Assembly: GCF_030316895.1 (NCBI RefSeq)
Contig: NZ_JASZYV010000001.1
Coordinates: forward strand, 806,001 to 870,000
Length of the DNA stretch: 64,000 bases
Reading direction: 5' to 3'
From: Variovorax dokdonensis
Lineage (GTDB): Bacteria > Pseudomonadota > Gammaproteobacteria > Burkholderiales > Burkholderiaceae_C
Shown here: positions 20,723 to 32,299 of the stretch, in pieces
Numbering within the stretch: position 1 is the stretch's first letter
Layout of the letters: each line of letters begins with the position of its first letter
The notes under the pieces: generated by a model
What the model was told of the DNA's origin: nothing
Database searches by the model: none
Seen by the model: only the letters and a program-made list of their open reading frames with translations
Made by a program: the position numbers and the translations under genes

Positions 20723-23317
20723 ATGTTGCAAGCCTATCGTGAACACGTCGCCGAGCGCGCTGCGCTGGGCATCCCGCCGCTGCCCCTGAGCGCCCAGCAA
20801 ACGAGCGAACTGATCGACCTGGTCAAGTCCGCCAACGCCGACGCCGAAGGCGCCTTCCTGCTGGAGTTGCTCGCGCACCGCGTGCCGGCTGGCGTGGACG
20901 ATGCGGCCAAGGTCAAGGCCAGCTACCTGGCCGCCGTGGCCCACGGCACCGAGAAGACCGCGCTCATCTCGCGCGCCCATGCCACCGAACTGCTGGGCAC
21001 CATGCTCGGCGGCTACAACATCGGCCCGATGATCGACCTGCTGGGCGACGCCGAAGTCGGCGCCGTGGCTGCGCAAGGCCTCAAGAAGACGCTGCTGATG
21101 TTCGACCAGTTCCACGACGTCAAGGAACTGGCCGACAAGGGCAACGCCAACGCCAAGGCCGTGCTGCAAAGCTGGGCCGACGCCGAGTGGTTCACCAGCC
21201 GCCCCGAAGTGCCCCAGAGCATCACGTTCACCGTGTTCAAGGTTCCGGGCGAAACCAACACCGACGACCTCTCGCCGGCACCCGATGCCACCACGCGCCC
21301 TGACATTCCGATGCACGCGCTGGCCATGCTCAAGAACAAGCGCGACGGCGCCCCCTTCGTGCCCGAGGAAGACGGCAAGCGCGGCCCGGTCAAGTTCATC
21401 CAGGACCTGGTCGCGCGCGGCCTGCCCGTTGCCTACGTGGGTGACGTGGTCGGCACCGGCTCGTCGCGCAAGTCGGCCACCAACAGCGTGCTGTGGTGGA
21501 CGGGCGAGGACATCCCCTTCATCCCGAACAAGAAGTTCGGCGGGATCTGCCTGGGCACCAAGATCGCCCCGATCTTCTACAACACGATGGAAGACGCCGG
21601 CTCCCTGCCGATCGAGCTCGACGTCAGCCAGATGAACATGGGCGACACGGTCGAGCTGCGTCCCTACGAAGGCAAGGCCCTGAAGGACGGCAAGGTCATC
21701 GCCGAATTCAAGGTCAAGAGCGAAGTGCTGTTCGACGAAGTGCGCGCCGGCGGCCGCATTCCGCTGATCATCGGTCGCGGCCTCACGGCCAAGGCACGCG
21801 AGGCGCTGGGCCTGCCGGCTTCCGCGCTGTTCCGTCTGCCGCAAGCACCTGTGGACAGCGGCAAGGGCTTCTCGCTGGCCCAGAAGATGGTCGGCCGCGC
21901 CTGCGGACTGCCTGAAGGCCAAGGCGTGCGTCCTGGAACCTACTGCGAGCCGCGCATGACGTCGGTCGGCAGCCAGGACACCACCGGCCCGATGACGCGC
22001 GACGAACTCAAGGACCTGGCTTGCCTCGGCTTCTCGGCCGATTTGGTCATGCAGTCGTTCTGCCACACGGCGGCCTACCCGAAGAAGGTCGACGTCAAGA
22101 TGCACCACGAGCTGCCCGATTTCATCAGCACCCGTGGCGGCATCTCGCTGCGTCCGGGCGACGGCGTGATCCACAGCTGGCTCAACCGCCTGCTGACGCC
22201 CGACACCGTGGGCACCGGCGGCGACTCGCACACGCGCTTCCCCATCGGCATCAGCTTCCCGGCGGGCTCGGGGCTGGTGGCATTTGCCGCCGCGACCGGC
22301 GTCATGCCGCTGGACATGCCCGAGTCGGTGCTGGTGCGCTTCAAGGGCAAGATGCAACCGGGCGTCACGCTGCGCGACCTGGTCAACGCGATTCCTCTGT
22401 ACGCCATCAAGCAGGGCCTGCTGACCGTCGAGAAGAAGGGCAAGAAGAACATCTTCTCGGGCCGCATCCTCGAGATCGAAGGCTTGCCCGACCTGAAGGT
22501 GGAACAGGCTTTCGAGCTCTCCGACGCCTCGGCCGAGCGCTCGGCCGCGGGTTGCACGGTGCACCTGAACAAGGAACCGATCATCGAATACATCAACAGC
22601 AACATCACGCTGATGAAGTGGATGATCGCCGAGGGCTACGCCGACGCCCGCACTCTGCAGCGCCGCATCGCCGCACAGCAAGCCTGGCTCAAGGACCCGC
22701 AACTGCTCAAGGCCGATGCCGACGCCGAGTACGCCGCCGTGATCGAGATCGACCTGGCCGACGTGCACGAACCCATCGTGGCCTGCCCGAACGATCCGGA
22801 CGACGTGAAGACGCTGTCCGAAGTCGCCGGCGCCAAGATCGACGAAGTGTTCATCGGTTCCTGCATGACCAACATCGGTCACTTCCGCGCGGCGTCCAAG
22901 CTGCTCGAAGGCAAGCGCGACATCCCGGTCAAGCTGTGGATTGCGCCGCCGACCAAGATGGATGCGCAGCAGCTCACGGAAGAAGGCCACTACGGTGTGT
23001 TCGGCAATGCCGGCGCGCGCACCGAGATGCCCGGCTGCTCGCTGTGCATGGGCAACCAGGCCCAGGTGCGCGAAGGTGCGACGGTCATGTCGACCAGCAC
23101 GCGCAACTTCCCGAACCGCCTTGGCAAGAACACGAACGTGTACCTGGGCTCGGCCGAACTGGCGTCGATCTGCTCCAAGCTGGGCAAGATCCCGTCCAAG
23201 GACGAGTACATGGCCGACATCGGCGTGATCAACCAGAACGGCGACAAGATCTACCAATACCTCAACTTCGACAAGATCGACGACTACACCGAGGTGGCCG
23301 CGACCGTGTCGGCCTGA
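20723..23317 (+). CDS. acnB: Aconitate hydratase B (bifunctional aconitase / 2-methylisocitrate dehydratase)
   Basis: Interconverts citrate and isocitrate; AcnB enzymes can also dehydrate 2-methylisocitrate. It is 864 aa with the AcnB domain order. An N-terminal HEAT-like helical domain (about 1-160) comes first, then the swivel domain with [15 protein letters not shown] (about 240-250), then the catalytic domains. The [4Fe-4S] cysteines are Cys714 ([10 protein letters not shown]), Cys772 and Cys775 ([10 protein letters not shown]). The start [20 protein letters not shown] is canonical, preceded by GGAGAG. A strong terminator follows. Confidence 0.98.
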   Translation: MLQAYREHVAERAALGIPPLPLSAQQTSELIDLVKSANADAEGAFLLELLAHRVPAGVDDAAKVKASYLAAVAHGTEKTALISRAHATELLGTMLGGYNIGPMIDLLGDAEVGAVAAQGLKKTLLMFDQFHDVKELADKGNANAKAVLQSWADAEWFTSRPEVPQSITFTVFKVPGETNTDDLSPAPDATTRPDIPMHALAMLKNKRDGAPFVPEEDGKRGPVKFIQDLVARGLPVAYVGDVVGTGSSRKSATNSVLWWTGEDIPFIPNKKFGGICLGTKIAPIFYNTMEDAGSLPIELDVSQMNMGDTVELRPYEGKALKDGKVIAEFKVKSEVLFDEVRAGGRIPLIIGRGLTAKAREALGLPASALFRLPQAPVDSGKGFSLAQKMVGRACGLPEGQGVRPGTYCEPRMTSVGSQDTTGPMTRDELKDLACLGFSADLVMQSFCHTAAYPKKVDVKMHHELPDFISTRGGISLRPGDGVIHSWLNRLLTPDTVGTGGDSHTRFPIGISFPAGSGLVAFAAATGVMPLDMPESVLVRFKGKMQPGVTLRDLVNAIPLYAIKQGLLTVEKKGKKNIFSGRILEIEGLPDLKVEQAFELSDASAERSAAGCTVHLNKEPIIEYINSNITLMKWMIAEGYADARTLQRRIAAQQAWLKDPQLLKADADAEYAAVIEIDLADVHEPIVACPNDPDDVKTLSEVAGAKIDEVFIGSCMTNIGHFRAASKLLEGKRDIPVKLWIAPPTKMDAQQLTEEGHYGVFGNAGARTEMPGCSLCMGNQAQVREGATVMSTSTRNFPNRLGKNTNVYLGSAELASICSKLGKIPSKDEYMADIGVINQNGDKIYQYLNFDKIDDYTEVAATVSA

Positions 23318-23354
23318 TCCGCATCGCAGGTTGCCGCCAGGCGGCCGTCGCAAG

Positions 23355-23380
23355 GACCCGCTTCGGCGGGTCTTTTTTTT
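23355..23380 (+). terminator. Rho-independent terminator after acnB
   Basis: GACCCGC-TTCG-GCGGGTC forms a 7-bp GC-rich stem with a stable TTCG tetraloop, followed directly by eight T. It lies 37 bp after the acnB stop. Confidence 0.95.
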
Positions 23381-23440
23381 GCACGTCTGGTCGGGTTCGA
23401 CCGATGCGGCAAGCATCGCCGCATCGTGTTCAATCGCCGC

Positions 23441-24652
23441 ATGAAGAAATTCGGCAAAGTCATTCTCGGACTCCTGGTGGCGGCCATCGTTGTCGGCGCA
23501 GGTTTCTGGTTCACGCTCGACAAGGAAACGCGCGGCCTGCTGGCTACGCTGCCCACCAACCGGGACCTGCTGTTCTGGAGCCAGCCGCAAAGGGATGCGG
23601 CCTTTCGTGCCCTCGACCGGCTACCGGTGTTGGCGAAGGCGCGGGTGGTGCCTGCCGGCCCCACGCCATCGCCCCTGCCCACCGGTGAGCCTTTGCCGCT
23701 GCCCGTCGATGTCGATGCCTACATGGCCGGCCAGCGCGCCGCGGGGCTCGTCATCCTGCACGAAGGAAAGGTGCGGCTGGAGCGCTATGGCCTGGGCTTC
23801 GACGCAGCCGGCCGCTGGACCAGTTTTTCGGTCGCCAAGTCCATCACCTCGACCTTGCTCGGCGCGGCGGTGCGCGACGGTCGTATCCGCAGCCTGGACG
23901 ACAAGGTCAGCGACTACATCCCCGAGATGAAGGGCTCGGCCTACGACCAAGTGAGCGTGCGCCAGTTGCTCACCATGACCTCGGGCGTCCAGTGGAACGA
24001 GGACTACGGCAACCCCGAATCGGACGTGGCCCGCTTCAACAATCACAAGCCCGAGGAGGGCGTTGATGCGCTGGTGAGCTACATGCGGCGCCTGCCGCGT
24101 GCCGCGCCGCCCGGCACCCGCTGGAACTACAGCACTGGCGAAACCAACCTGGTCGGCGTGCTCCTGGCCCGAGCGACCGGCAAGCCGCTGGCTTCGTACC
24201 TGTCCGAAAAGATCTGGGTCCCTGCTGGCATGGAGCAGCAGGCCACGTGGATCCTGGCCCGCACAGGCCAGGAGATCAGCGGATGCTGCATCCAGGCGGC
24301 CACGCGCGACTACGCCCGCTTCGGGCAGCTCATCCTCGATGGCGCGCGCGTGAACGGCAAGCCCATCGTGCCGGACGACTGGCTCGCCCAGGCCACCACT
24401 CGACAGGCCGACATCGGCAAGGCGGGGCGCGGCTATGGCTATCAGTGGTGGACCTACGACGACGGCAGCTTCGCGGCGCAGGGCATCTTCGGCCAAGGCA
24501 TCTTCATCGATCCGAAGCGCAAGCTGGTCATCGCCAGCAACGCCAACTGGGCTGGCGGCGCGAGCGACGCCAGGGCCAGCGCGGCCCGCGAGGCGTTCTA
24601 CCGGACCGTTCAGCAAGCCCTCGACCGGGCGCCGACGGGTAAGCCAGGCTGA
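23441..24652 (+). CDS. Membrane-anchored serine hydrolase of the beta-lactamase/class C family
   Basis: A 403-aa protein with an N-terminal membrane anchor or signal (MKKFGKVILGLLVAAIVVGA). A beta-lactamase-fold domain follows. The SxxK nucleophile motif is SVAK (Ser130-Lys133), the YxN-type motif is in NYSTGETN, and the third motif is replaced by GIFGQGIFIDP. This matches family S12-like esterases and DD-peptidases (EstB/AmpH/6-aminohexanoate-hydrolase-like) rather than true antibiotic-degrading beta-lactamases. The substrate is unknown. It follows the acnB terminator, so it should have its own promoter. ATG 23441 is preferred to the GTG just upstream. Confidence 0.82.
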   Translation: MKKFGKVILGLLVAAIVVGAGFWFTLDKETRGLLATLPTNRDLLFWSQPQRDAAFRALDRLPVLAKARVVPAGPTPSPLPTGEPLPLPVDVDAYMAGQRAAGLVILHEGKVRLERYGLGFDAAGRWTSFSVAKSITSTLLGAAVRDGRIRSLDDKVSDYIPEMKGSAYDQVSVRQLLTMTSGVQWNEDYGNPESDVARFNNHKPEEGVDALVSYMRRLPRAAPPGTRWNYSTGETNLVGVLLARATGKPLASYLSEKIWVPAGMEQQATWILARTGQEISGCCIQAATRDYARFGQLILDGARVNGKPIVPDDWLAQATTRQADIGKAGRGYGYQWWTYDDGSFAAQGIFGQGIFIDPKRKLVIASNANWAGGASDARASAAREAFYRTVQQALDRAPTGKPG

Positions 24653-24713
24653 GTCACAGCCGATCGCACCCCGGCGCGCAGCCCCGGGTCTGCTTGAGTC
24701 TGGCCGGCCAGGC

Positions 24714-25550
24714 TCAGCGCGCCGACATCCTCGAAAGGATCTCGGCCGTCTGGGCATCGGCTGGGAAGAAGGATTCGATCGCCAGCTCCTGCAAGGTGAC
24801 GTCCACCGGCGTACCGAAGATGGTCGTGGTGCTGATCAGGCGAAGCTGGCCGTGCTCGGTGTTCAGGTGCAGCGGAACCAGCACGCCGGCCAATTCGCCG
24901 TCGGCACCATTGGCCTCTGCGTGCATGTCGACCGGCCCGGCAGCGGGCGGCACCGGGTAGGCGGCCAATTCGTCCCGCAGCGCAGCCAGCGAGACGTCGC
25001 TGGTCGCGGCGATCTGCTGCGCCAGACGTTCGAGCAGGTGGGCCCGCCACTGGACCAGGTTGGCGATGCGTGGCGCCAGTCCCTTCGGATGCAGGCTGAG
25101 GCGCAGCACGTTGACCGGCGGCGTGAGCAAGGCCGCATCGATGCCCGCCAGCAGAAGCGGCACCTGCTCGTTCGCCGCCACCAGTTGCCATTGCCGGTCG
25201 ATCGCCAGGGCGGGGAAGGGCGCATGTGCCTGCAGCAGGCGGTCGATGGCGCGGCGGGCGGCCGACAGCGCCGGATCGTCCAGCTTGCGCTGCCGGTACA
25301 TGGGGGCGTAGCCGGCGGCCACCAGCAAGGCATTGCGCTCGCGCAGCGGCACTTCCAGGCGATCGGCCAGGCGCAGGACCATCTCGCGGCTGGGCATGGC
25401 GCGACCGGTCTCCACGCAGCTCAGATGGCGGGTGGACACCTCCGCCTCGTGGGCGAGGTCGAGCTGGCTCAATCGACGCTGGCGGCGCCAGTGCCGAAGG
25501 TGCAGTCCGAAGGGGTCGGTGGCGGAGGGCGATGCGGCATGCGGTGACAT
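24714..25550 (-). CDS. MmyB-type XRE transcriptional regulator
   Basis: A 278-aa regulator with an N-terminal XRE helix-turn-helix (about residues 17-70: [20 protein letters not shown], then [16 protein letters not shown]). An MmyB-like ligand-binding (PAS-like) domain follows ([20 protein letters not shown] and after). Such regulators usually control a nearby short-chain dehydrogenase or hydrolase and bind small lipophilic ligands. Here the neighbours are a convergent serine hydrolase and divergent acnA. A strong inverted repeat 16 bp upstream of its ATG is a good autoregulatory site. Confidence 0.87.
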   Translation of the reverse strand: MSPHAASPSATDPFGLHLRHWRRQRRLSQLDLAHEAEVSTRHLSCVETGRAMPSREMVLRLADRLEVPLRERNALLVAAGYAPMYRQRKLDDPALSAARRAIDRLLQAHAPFPALAIDRQWQLVAANEQVPLLLAGIDAALLTPPVNVLRLSLHPKGLAPRIANLVQWRAHLLERLAQQIAATSDVSLAALRDELAAYPVPPAAGPVDMHAEANGADGELAGVLVPLHLNTEHGQLRLISTTTIFGTPVDVTLQELAIESFFPADAQTAEILSRMSAR

Positions 25551-25566
25551 GGCCCGAATGCTAGGG

Positions 25567-25598
25567 CCTGCAAGTCATGTGCGACATGACCTTGCAGG
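25567..25598. promoter_or_regulatory. Inverted-repeat operator between the MmyB-type regulator and acnA
   Basis: CCTGCAAGTCATGT and ACATGACCTTGCAGG are arms of a long inverted repeat with one bulged G, around a GCG centre. The inner GTCATGT-GCG-ACATGAC (25574-25590) is perfect. A further half-site, GTCATGCC, follows. It lies just upstream of the regulator start (25550) and about 100 bp before acnA, with no T-run, so an operator is more likely than a terminator. Confidence 0.6.
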
Positions 25599-25701
25599 TC
25601 ATGCCAGCCCTCGCGCGGGATCACCCGGGTTTCATCGTTCTTTGCTATCGTCGTTCGCAACCGTGACCCCACGGCAGCACCAAGAAGAAAAGGAGTTGCT
25701 C

Positions 25702-28566
<2,865 letters not shown>

Positions 28567-28572
28567 TCGCAG

Positions 28573-29481
28573 CTATTCGACGCTGTAGTAGTAGCGCACG
28601 CTGCTCAGCGGTCTCGTCTTGACCAGGATGGCTTGGTTGGTCGAGTTGCCATTGACGGTGACCATCTGGTCGCCGTCAATGGAGATCGGAATGAAGTGAT
28701 GGACCTGCTCTTCCATCACGCAGATGTCGCCGGGCTTGCAGTCGCGGTTGAATCGGATCTGCAGTGCACTCGGACCCAGGCCCATGCGCCACTGGGTGTC
28801 CACGCCCGAGTTGCGCACGACCCAGGTGGCGAAGATGCCGCACCAGCTCACGCCTGAGTTGGGTCCCTGCGGCACGCGCTTGCCCGGAATGCGTACACCG
28901 TCGAGCGTGGCCTTGTCCTTCCATTTGTCTTGGGTCCAGCCCTTCACGCCCTCGTCGAAATACTGCTTCAGGCGCCGCCAGCCGGCGCGCACGGTCACGT
29001 TGTCTTCGCGCTGGGTGATCAGGTCGCTCACGGCCGGCTGCGGCAAGGCCTCGGCCAGCGCGAGTTCGCAGATGCGGCGGCGCAGCGGCGACAGGCCGGG
29101 CGCCAGGGGCGGCGCTGAGCCGCCAGGTGGCGAAGAAGGCGACGGCGGACCGGGAACGAGCCCAGGCGGCACGACCACCTGCGGCAGGATGCCTCCGCCA
29201 GGCGGTGGCGGCGCTGGGGCAGGGGCCTGGTCGAAGGTCTGCAGGCGCTCCAGCGTGCGCTGGCCCACGTCGATGCGGCCATCGGAGAACTTGAACTGCA
29301 CCCACTGGAACTGGCGGATGGCGCCCACCGTGAGCGGACCGCACTTTCCGTCCGTTTCCAGCTTGGGCGCCGGGCCGCCCTGTGCGGTGTCGACCTGGTT
29401 GAGCATGGACTGCGCCGTGTGGACGTCGTCCGCCCGGTTGGCGCCGCCGGTGCCGACAGAAGCTGAAATGGTCCTGGCCAT
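28573..29481 (-). CDS. Putative peptidoglycan-binding protein with CHAP-like cysteine domain
   Basis: A 302-aa protein of uncertain family. Residues 1-85 resemble a peptidoglycan-binding module (TVGAIRQFQWVQF, then DGRIDVGQRTLERLQ). Residues 87-130 are a Pro/Gly-rich linker. Residues 135-302 have a possible cysteine-amidase triad: Cys214 in SGVSWCGIFATWVV, His261/262 in EEQVHHFIPIS, and Asn278 in VNGNSTNQA, as in CHAP/NlpC folds. No signal peptide is visible. The start MARTISASV follows AGGGAG at good spacing. It is convergent with acnA with a 6-bp gap. A role in cell-wall turnover, or as an exported effector, is inference only. Confidence 0.6.
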   Translation of the reverse strand: MARTISASVGTGGANRADDVHTAQSMLNQVDTAQGGPAPKLETDGKCGPLTVGAIRQFQWVQFKFSDGRIDVGQRTLERLQTFDQAPAPAPPPPGGGILPQVVVPPGLVPGPPSPSSPPGGSAPPLAPGLSPLRRRICELALAEALPQPAVSDLITQREDNVTVRAGWRRLKQYFDEGVKGWTQDKWKDKATLDGVRIPGKRVPQGPNSGVSWCGIFATWVVRNSGVDTQWRMGLGPSALQIRFNRDCKPGDICVMEEQVHHFIPISIDGDQMVTVNGNSTNQAILVKTRPLSSVRYYYSVE

Positions 29482-29752
29482 GTGCAATCTCCCTGGCGGC
29501 TGCGCCGCCTCCTGATGCGTAATCAGGCCACTTTAGGCGCGCAAGCGGCTGGCGTGAATCTGCCGGCTGTGCGGTGGTGGGTCCACCGGAAGTGCTGCCA
29601 ATGGCCCGCTGGCGGCCATCCGGCCATCCGGGCCTGCCGATCCGGGTAGGGCGCAAGTGCAGTCACGACAGCGCTCGCCTGGCCTTTCGTGCGCCCGGAT
29701 TCAGGGTGACCGACGAGGGGCCGAAGGGCCATCAATTCCCTTGGGAACTCTT
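29482..29752. other. Intergenic region upstream of feoA
   Basis: No gene is supported here. It holds the divergent upstream regions of the peptidoglycan-binding-like gene (minus) and feoA (plus). Apart from the Fur-type site at its right end, no clear repeats or hairpins with T-runs are seen. Confidence 0.5.
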
Positions 29753-29771
29753 TTCGAGAATAATTCTCATT
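29753..29771. promoter_or_regulatory. Fur box of the feo operon
   Basis: GAGAATAATTCTCATT (29756-29771) contains the perfect palindrome GAGAAT-A-ATTCTC. The 19-bp site matches the classic Fur/NE-type consensus at 15 of 19 positions. It lies 26 bp upstream of the feoA start, where iron-loaded Fur would block transcription. Confidence 0.85.
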
Positions 29772-29797
29772 TTTCTGTACATGAGAAGAGCCTCCGG

Positions 29798-30088
29798 GTG
29801 ACCACATTGACCGGCACTGCCACCGCCACGCTGAGCCTTGACCAGCTTCCTACCCGCCAGTGGGCCACCGTTCTGGATGTCGAGCGGCGCGACGCGCCCG
29901 AGATGCGCGAGCTGGCCCTTCGTCTGACCGAGATCGGCTTCGTGCCTGGCGAGGCCGTGTGCATCGTCGCCAGCGGCGTGCCCGGCCGCGAGCCGTTGGC
30001 GGTCAGGCTGGGCCATACCACCTTTGCGCTGCGCCGCCACGAGGCCGAACTGATCCACGTCACCCCGGGAGCGAAGAACCATGGCTGA
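29798..30088 (+). CDS. feoA: Ferrous iron transport protein A
   Basis: A 96-aa SH3-like cytoplasmic accessory protein of the Feo iron(II) uptake system. The core is LRLTEIGFVPGEAVCIVASG followed by GREPLAVRLGHTTFALRRHEA. The start is uncertain: GTG at 29798 is favoured, with a weak GAAGAG ribosome site. Further upstream codons would cross the Fur box. It overlaps feoB by 8 bp, so the two are translationally coupled. Confidence 0.9.
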   Translation: MTTLTGTATATLSLDQLPTRQWATVLDVERRDAPEMRELALRLTEIGFVPGEAVCIVASGVPGREPLAVRLGHTTFALRRHEAELIHVTPGAKNHG

Positions 30089-31958
30089 AGGTCAGGCCGC
30101 AGCCTTGCAAGCGCCGTCGCGCATTGCGCTCCTGGGCAACCCCAATTGCGGCAAGACCGCGCTTTTCAACCTGCTGACCGGCAGTCGGGCCAAGGTGGCC
30201 AACTATGCGGGCGTGACGGTCGAGCGCAAGGAAGGCTTGCTGCGCACCCCGTCGGGCCGACGCGTGTTCCTGCTCGACCTGCCGGGCGCCTACAGCCTCA
30301 ATCCGCTGAGCGCCGACGAGGCCGTTACGCGCGACGTGGTCACCGGCAAGAGCACCGAAGCACTGCCCGATCTGCTGGTCTGCGTGACCGATGCCACCAA
30401 CCTGCGCCTGAACCTGCGCCTGGTGCTCGAAGCGCGCGCGTTGGGCCTGCCGATGGTGGTTGCGCTGAACATGAGCGACATGGCGCGCAAGCAGGGCATC
30501 GCCGTCGACCGGGCCGCGCTGGAGCGCGAACTGGGCGTGCCGGTGATCGAGACCGTCGGCGTCAGCGCCGATGGCGCGCGTGACCTGCTGGCCGCGCTCG
30601 ACGCGCCTGTTGCCGAGGCCCGCGCATCGACCTGGACAGCGCCTGGCTTCGAAGACGTGCTGGCCACCCAGCGCGAAGTGCGTCGCATCCTGTCGATCGC
30701 GGTGCGCGAACCGGCCGGCAGCCTGGACACCAGCGACCGCATCGACCGCGTGGTGCTGCATCCGGTGTGGGGCATGCTCGTGCTCGCCGTGGCGATGTTC
30801 CTGATGTTCCAGGCGGTGTTCAGTTGGGCGTCCGTGCCGATGGATGCGATCGACGCCGGCACCGCAAAGCTGGGCGAATGGGTGGGCGCCGCGATGCCCG
30901 ACGGCCTGCTGCGCAGCCTGCTGGTGGACGGCATCATTGCCGGCGCGGGCGGGGTCGTCATCTTCCTGCCGCAGATCCTGATCCTCTTCCTCTTCATCCT
31001 GGCGCTGGAAGATTCGGGCTACCTGCCGCGTGCGGCTTTCCTGCTCGACCGGCTCATGGGCACGGTGGGCTTGTCGGGCCGATCTTTCATTCCGCTGCTG
31101 TCGAGCTTCGCCTGCGCCATTCCCGGCGTGATGGCCACGCGCTCCATCAGCAATTGGCGCGATCGGCTGGTCACGATCATGATCGCGCCCCTCATGACCT
31201 GCTCGGCGCGCCTGCCGGTGTATGCGCTGCTCATCGCGGCATTCATCCCCGAACGCACGGTGGCCGGCATGTTCAACCTGCAGGGGTTGGTGCTGTTTGC
31301 GCTGTATGTGTTCGGCATCGTCTCGGCCATGGCCGTGGCGTGGGTCATGAAGCGCTTTCGCAGCGGCAACGTGCAATCGCCGCTGATGATGGAACTGCCG
31401 GCCTACCGCTGGCCCAGCCCGCGCAATCTGCTGATGGGCCTGTACGAGCGCGCCTGGATCTTCCTGCGCCGCGTGGGCACCATCATCCTGAGCCTGACGG
31501 TCGTGCTTTGGTTTTTGTCCACCTTCCCGTCCCCGCCCGAAGGTGCGACCGGCCCGGCCATCGAATACAGCCTGGCGGGCATGCTGGGGCGCGGGCTCGA
31601 ATACATCTTCGCCCCGATCGGCTTCAACTGGCAGATTTCCATTGCGCTGGTGCCCGGCATGGCCGCGCGCGAGGTGGCGGTGAGCGCCCTGGGCACCGTG
31701 TACGCGCTGTCGGCGGCAGGCGACGACGTGGCAGGCCAGCTGCAGCCGCTGATCGCCCAGACCTGGAGCCTGGCCACCGCGCTGTCGCTGCTGGTGTGGT
31801 TCGTGTTTGCGCCGCAATGCCTGTCGACGCTGGCTGCGGTCAAACGCGAGACCAACTCGTGGCGCTACGTCTGGATCATGGCCGGCTATCTGTTCGCCCT
31901 GGCCTATGTTGCCTGCTTCATCACCTACCGCATCGCGCTGGCCATGGGCGCCGGCTGA
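30081..31958 (+). CDS. feoB: Ferrous iron transporter FeoB
   Basis: Inner-membrane GTPase-coupled Fe2+ transporter. The N-terminal G-domain has G1 GNPNCGKT (residues 19-26), G3 in DLPGAYSLNPLS and G4 in LNMSDMARK. The C-terminal part carries the two Gate domains (IFLPQILILFLFILALEDSG and SSFACAIPGVMATRSISNWR, with MTCSARLPVYALLI). At 625 aa it is shorter than E. coli FeoB (about 770 aa). The shortening is mainly in the spacer and C-terminal regions, as in other betaproteobacterial FeoB. Expression should be iron-repressed through the upstream Fur box. Confidence 0.97.
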   Translation: MAEGQAAALQAPSRIALLGNPNCGKTALFNLLTGSRAKVANYAGVTVERKEGLLRTPSGRRVFLLDLPGAYSLNPLSADEAVTRDVVTGKSTEALPDLLVCVTDATNLRLNLRLVLEARALGLPMVVALNMSDMARKQGIAVDRAALERELGVPVIETVGVSADGARDLLAALDAPVAEARASTWTAPGFEDVLATQREVRRILSIAVREPAGSLDTSDRIDRVVLHPVWGMLVLAVAMFLMFQAVFSWASVPMDAIDAGTAKLGEWVGAAMPDGLLRSLLVDGIIAGAGGVVIFLPQILILFLFILALEDSGYLPRAAFLLDRLMGTVGLSGRSFIPLLSSFACAIPGVMATRSISNWRDRLVTIMIAPLMTCSARLPVYALLIAAFIPERTVAGMFNLQGLVLFALYVFGIVSAMAVAWVMKRFRSGNVQSPLMMELPAYRWPSPRNLLMGLYERAWIFLRRVGTIILSLTVVLWFLSTFPSPPEGATGPAIEYSLAGMLGRGLEYIFAPIGFNWQISIALVPGMAAREVAVSALGTVYALSAAGDDVAGQLQPLIAQTWSLATALSLLVWFVFAPQCLSTLAAVKRETNSWRYVWIMAGYLFALAYVACFITYRIALAMGAG

Positions 31959-31973
31959 TTCGTACTGCCCACC

Positions 31974-32291
31974 ATGATTCAAGAAGCCATCGTTGCCCTG
32001 ATCGTCGTTCTGGCCGCGGCCTACCTCGCATGGCGCTGGATGCCCAAGCGCTGGCGCCGCGCCGCGGCCGGGCAGGTGGCGGCTGGTTCCCAGCGAGCCG
32101 GCCTGGTGGACGCGGAAGGCGCGCAGTTGCTGGCCCAATCGCTCGCCAAGGACCGCGGCTGCGGCGCCTGCGCAAGCTGCTCGCCCACCTGCGCGAGCAA
32201 GGGCGCCGGCACGGCGACGGGCCATGAGGCGGGGCGACCCGCTTCCGGGCGCAGCGCGCAATCCGAAGTGCGGCTGATGCGCCTGCGCTGA
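31974..32291 (+). CDS. Small membrane protein with cysteine cluster, FeoB-associated (DUF6587-like)
   Basis: A 105-aa protein with one N-terminal membrane helix (EAIVALIVVLAAAYLAWRW), a basic stretch, and a cysteine cluster CGACASCSPTC (about residues 63-73; CX2CX2CX3C). It starts 15 bp after feoB, so it belongs to the Feo operon. I recall a similar uncharacterised family (DUF6587) beside feoB in related bacteria, but could not check. The cysteine arrangement recalls the iron-sulfur-binding FeoC of enterics, though the fold is not evidently the same. Confidence 0.75.
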   Translation: MIQEAIVALIVVLAAAYLAWRWMPKRWRRAAAGQVAAGSQRAGLVDAEGAQLLAQSLAKDRGCGACASCSPTCASKGAGTATGHEAGRPASGRSAQSEVRLMRLR

Positions 32292-32299
32292 GCGCTCTC

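Noticed and set aside
20405..23590. A 1061-codon open frame antisense to acnB
   Set aside because: Low-complexity, His/Arg/Gly-rich translation with no domain. It lies opposite a textbook AcnB and is a by-product of GC-rich codon bias.
23441..24652. Antibiotic-resistance beta-lactamase
   Set aside because: SVAK and a Y-S-T motif are present, but the KTG-type third motif is not. An N-terminal membrane anchor and family resemblance point to an esterase or peptidase-like class C relative.
25567..25598. Transcription terminator
   Set aside because: The inverted repeat lies upstream of both divergent genes and lacks a T-run on either side; an operator is the better reading.
30060..32261. A 733-codon frame antisense to feoB
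   Set aside because: Compositionally biased with no recognisable domain, opposite intact feoB.
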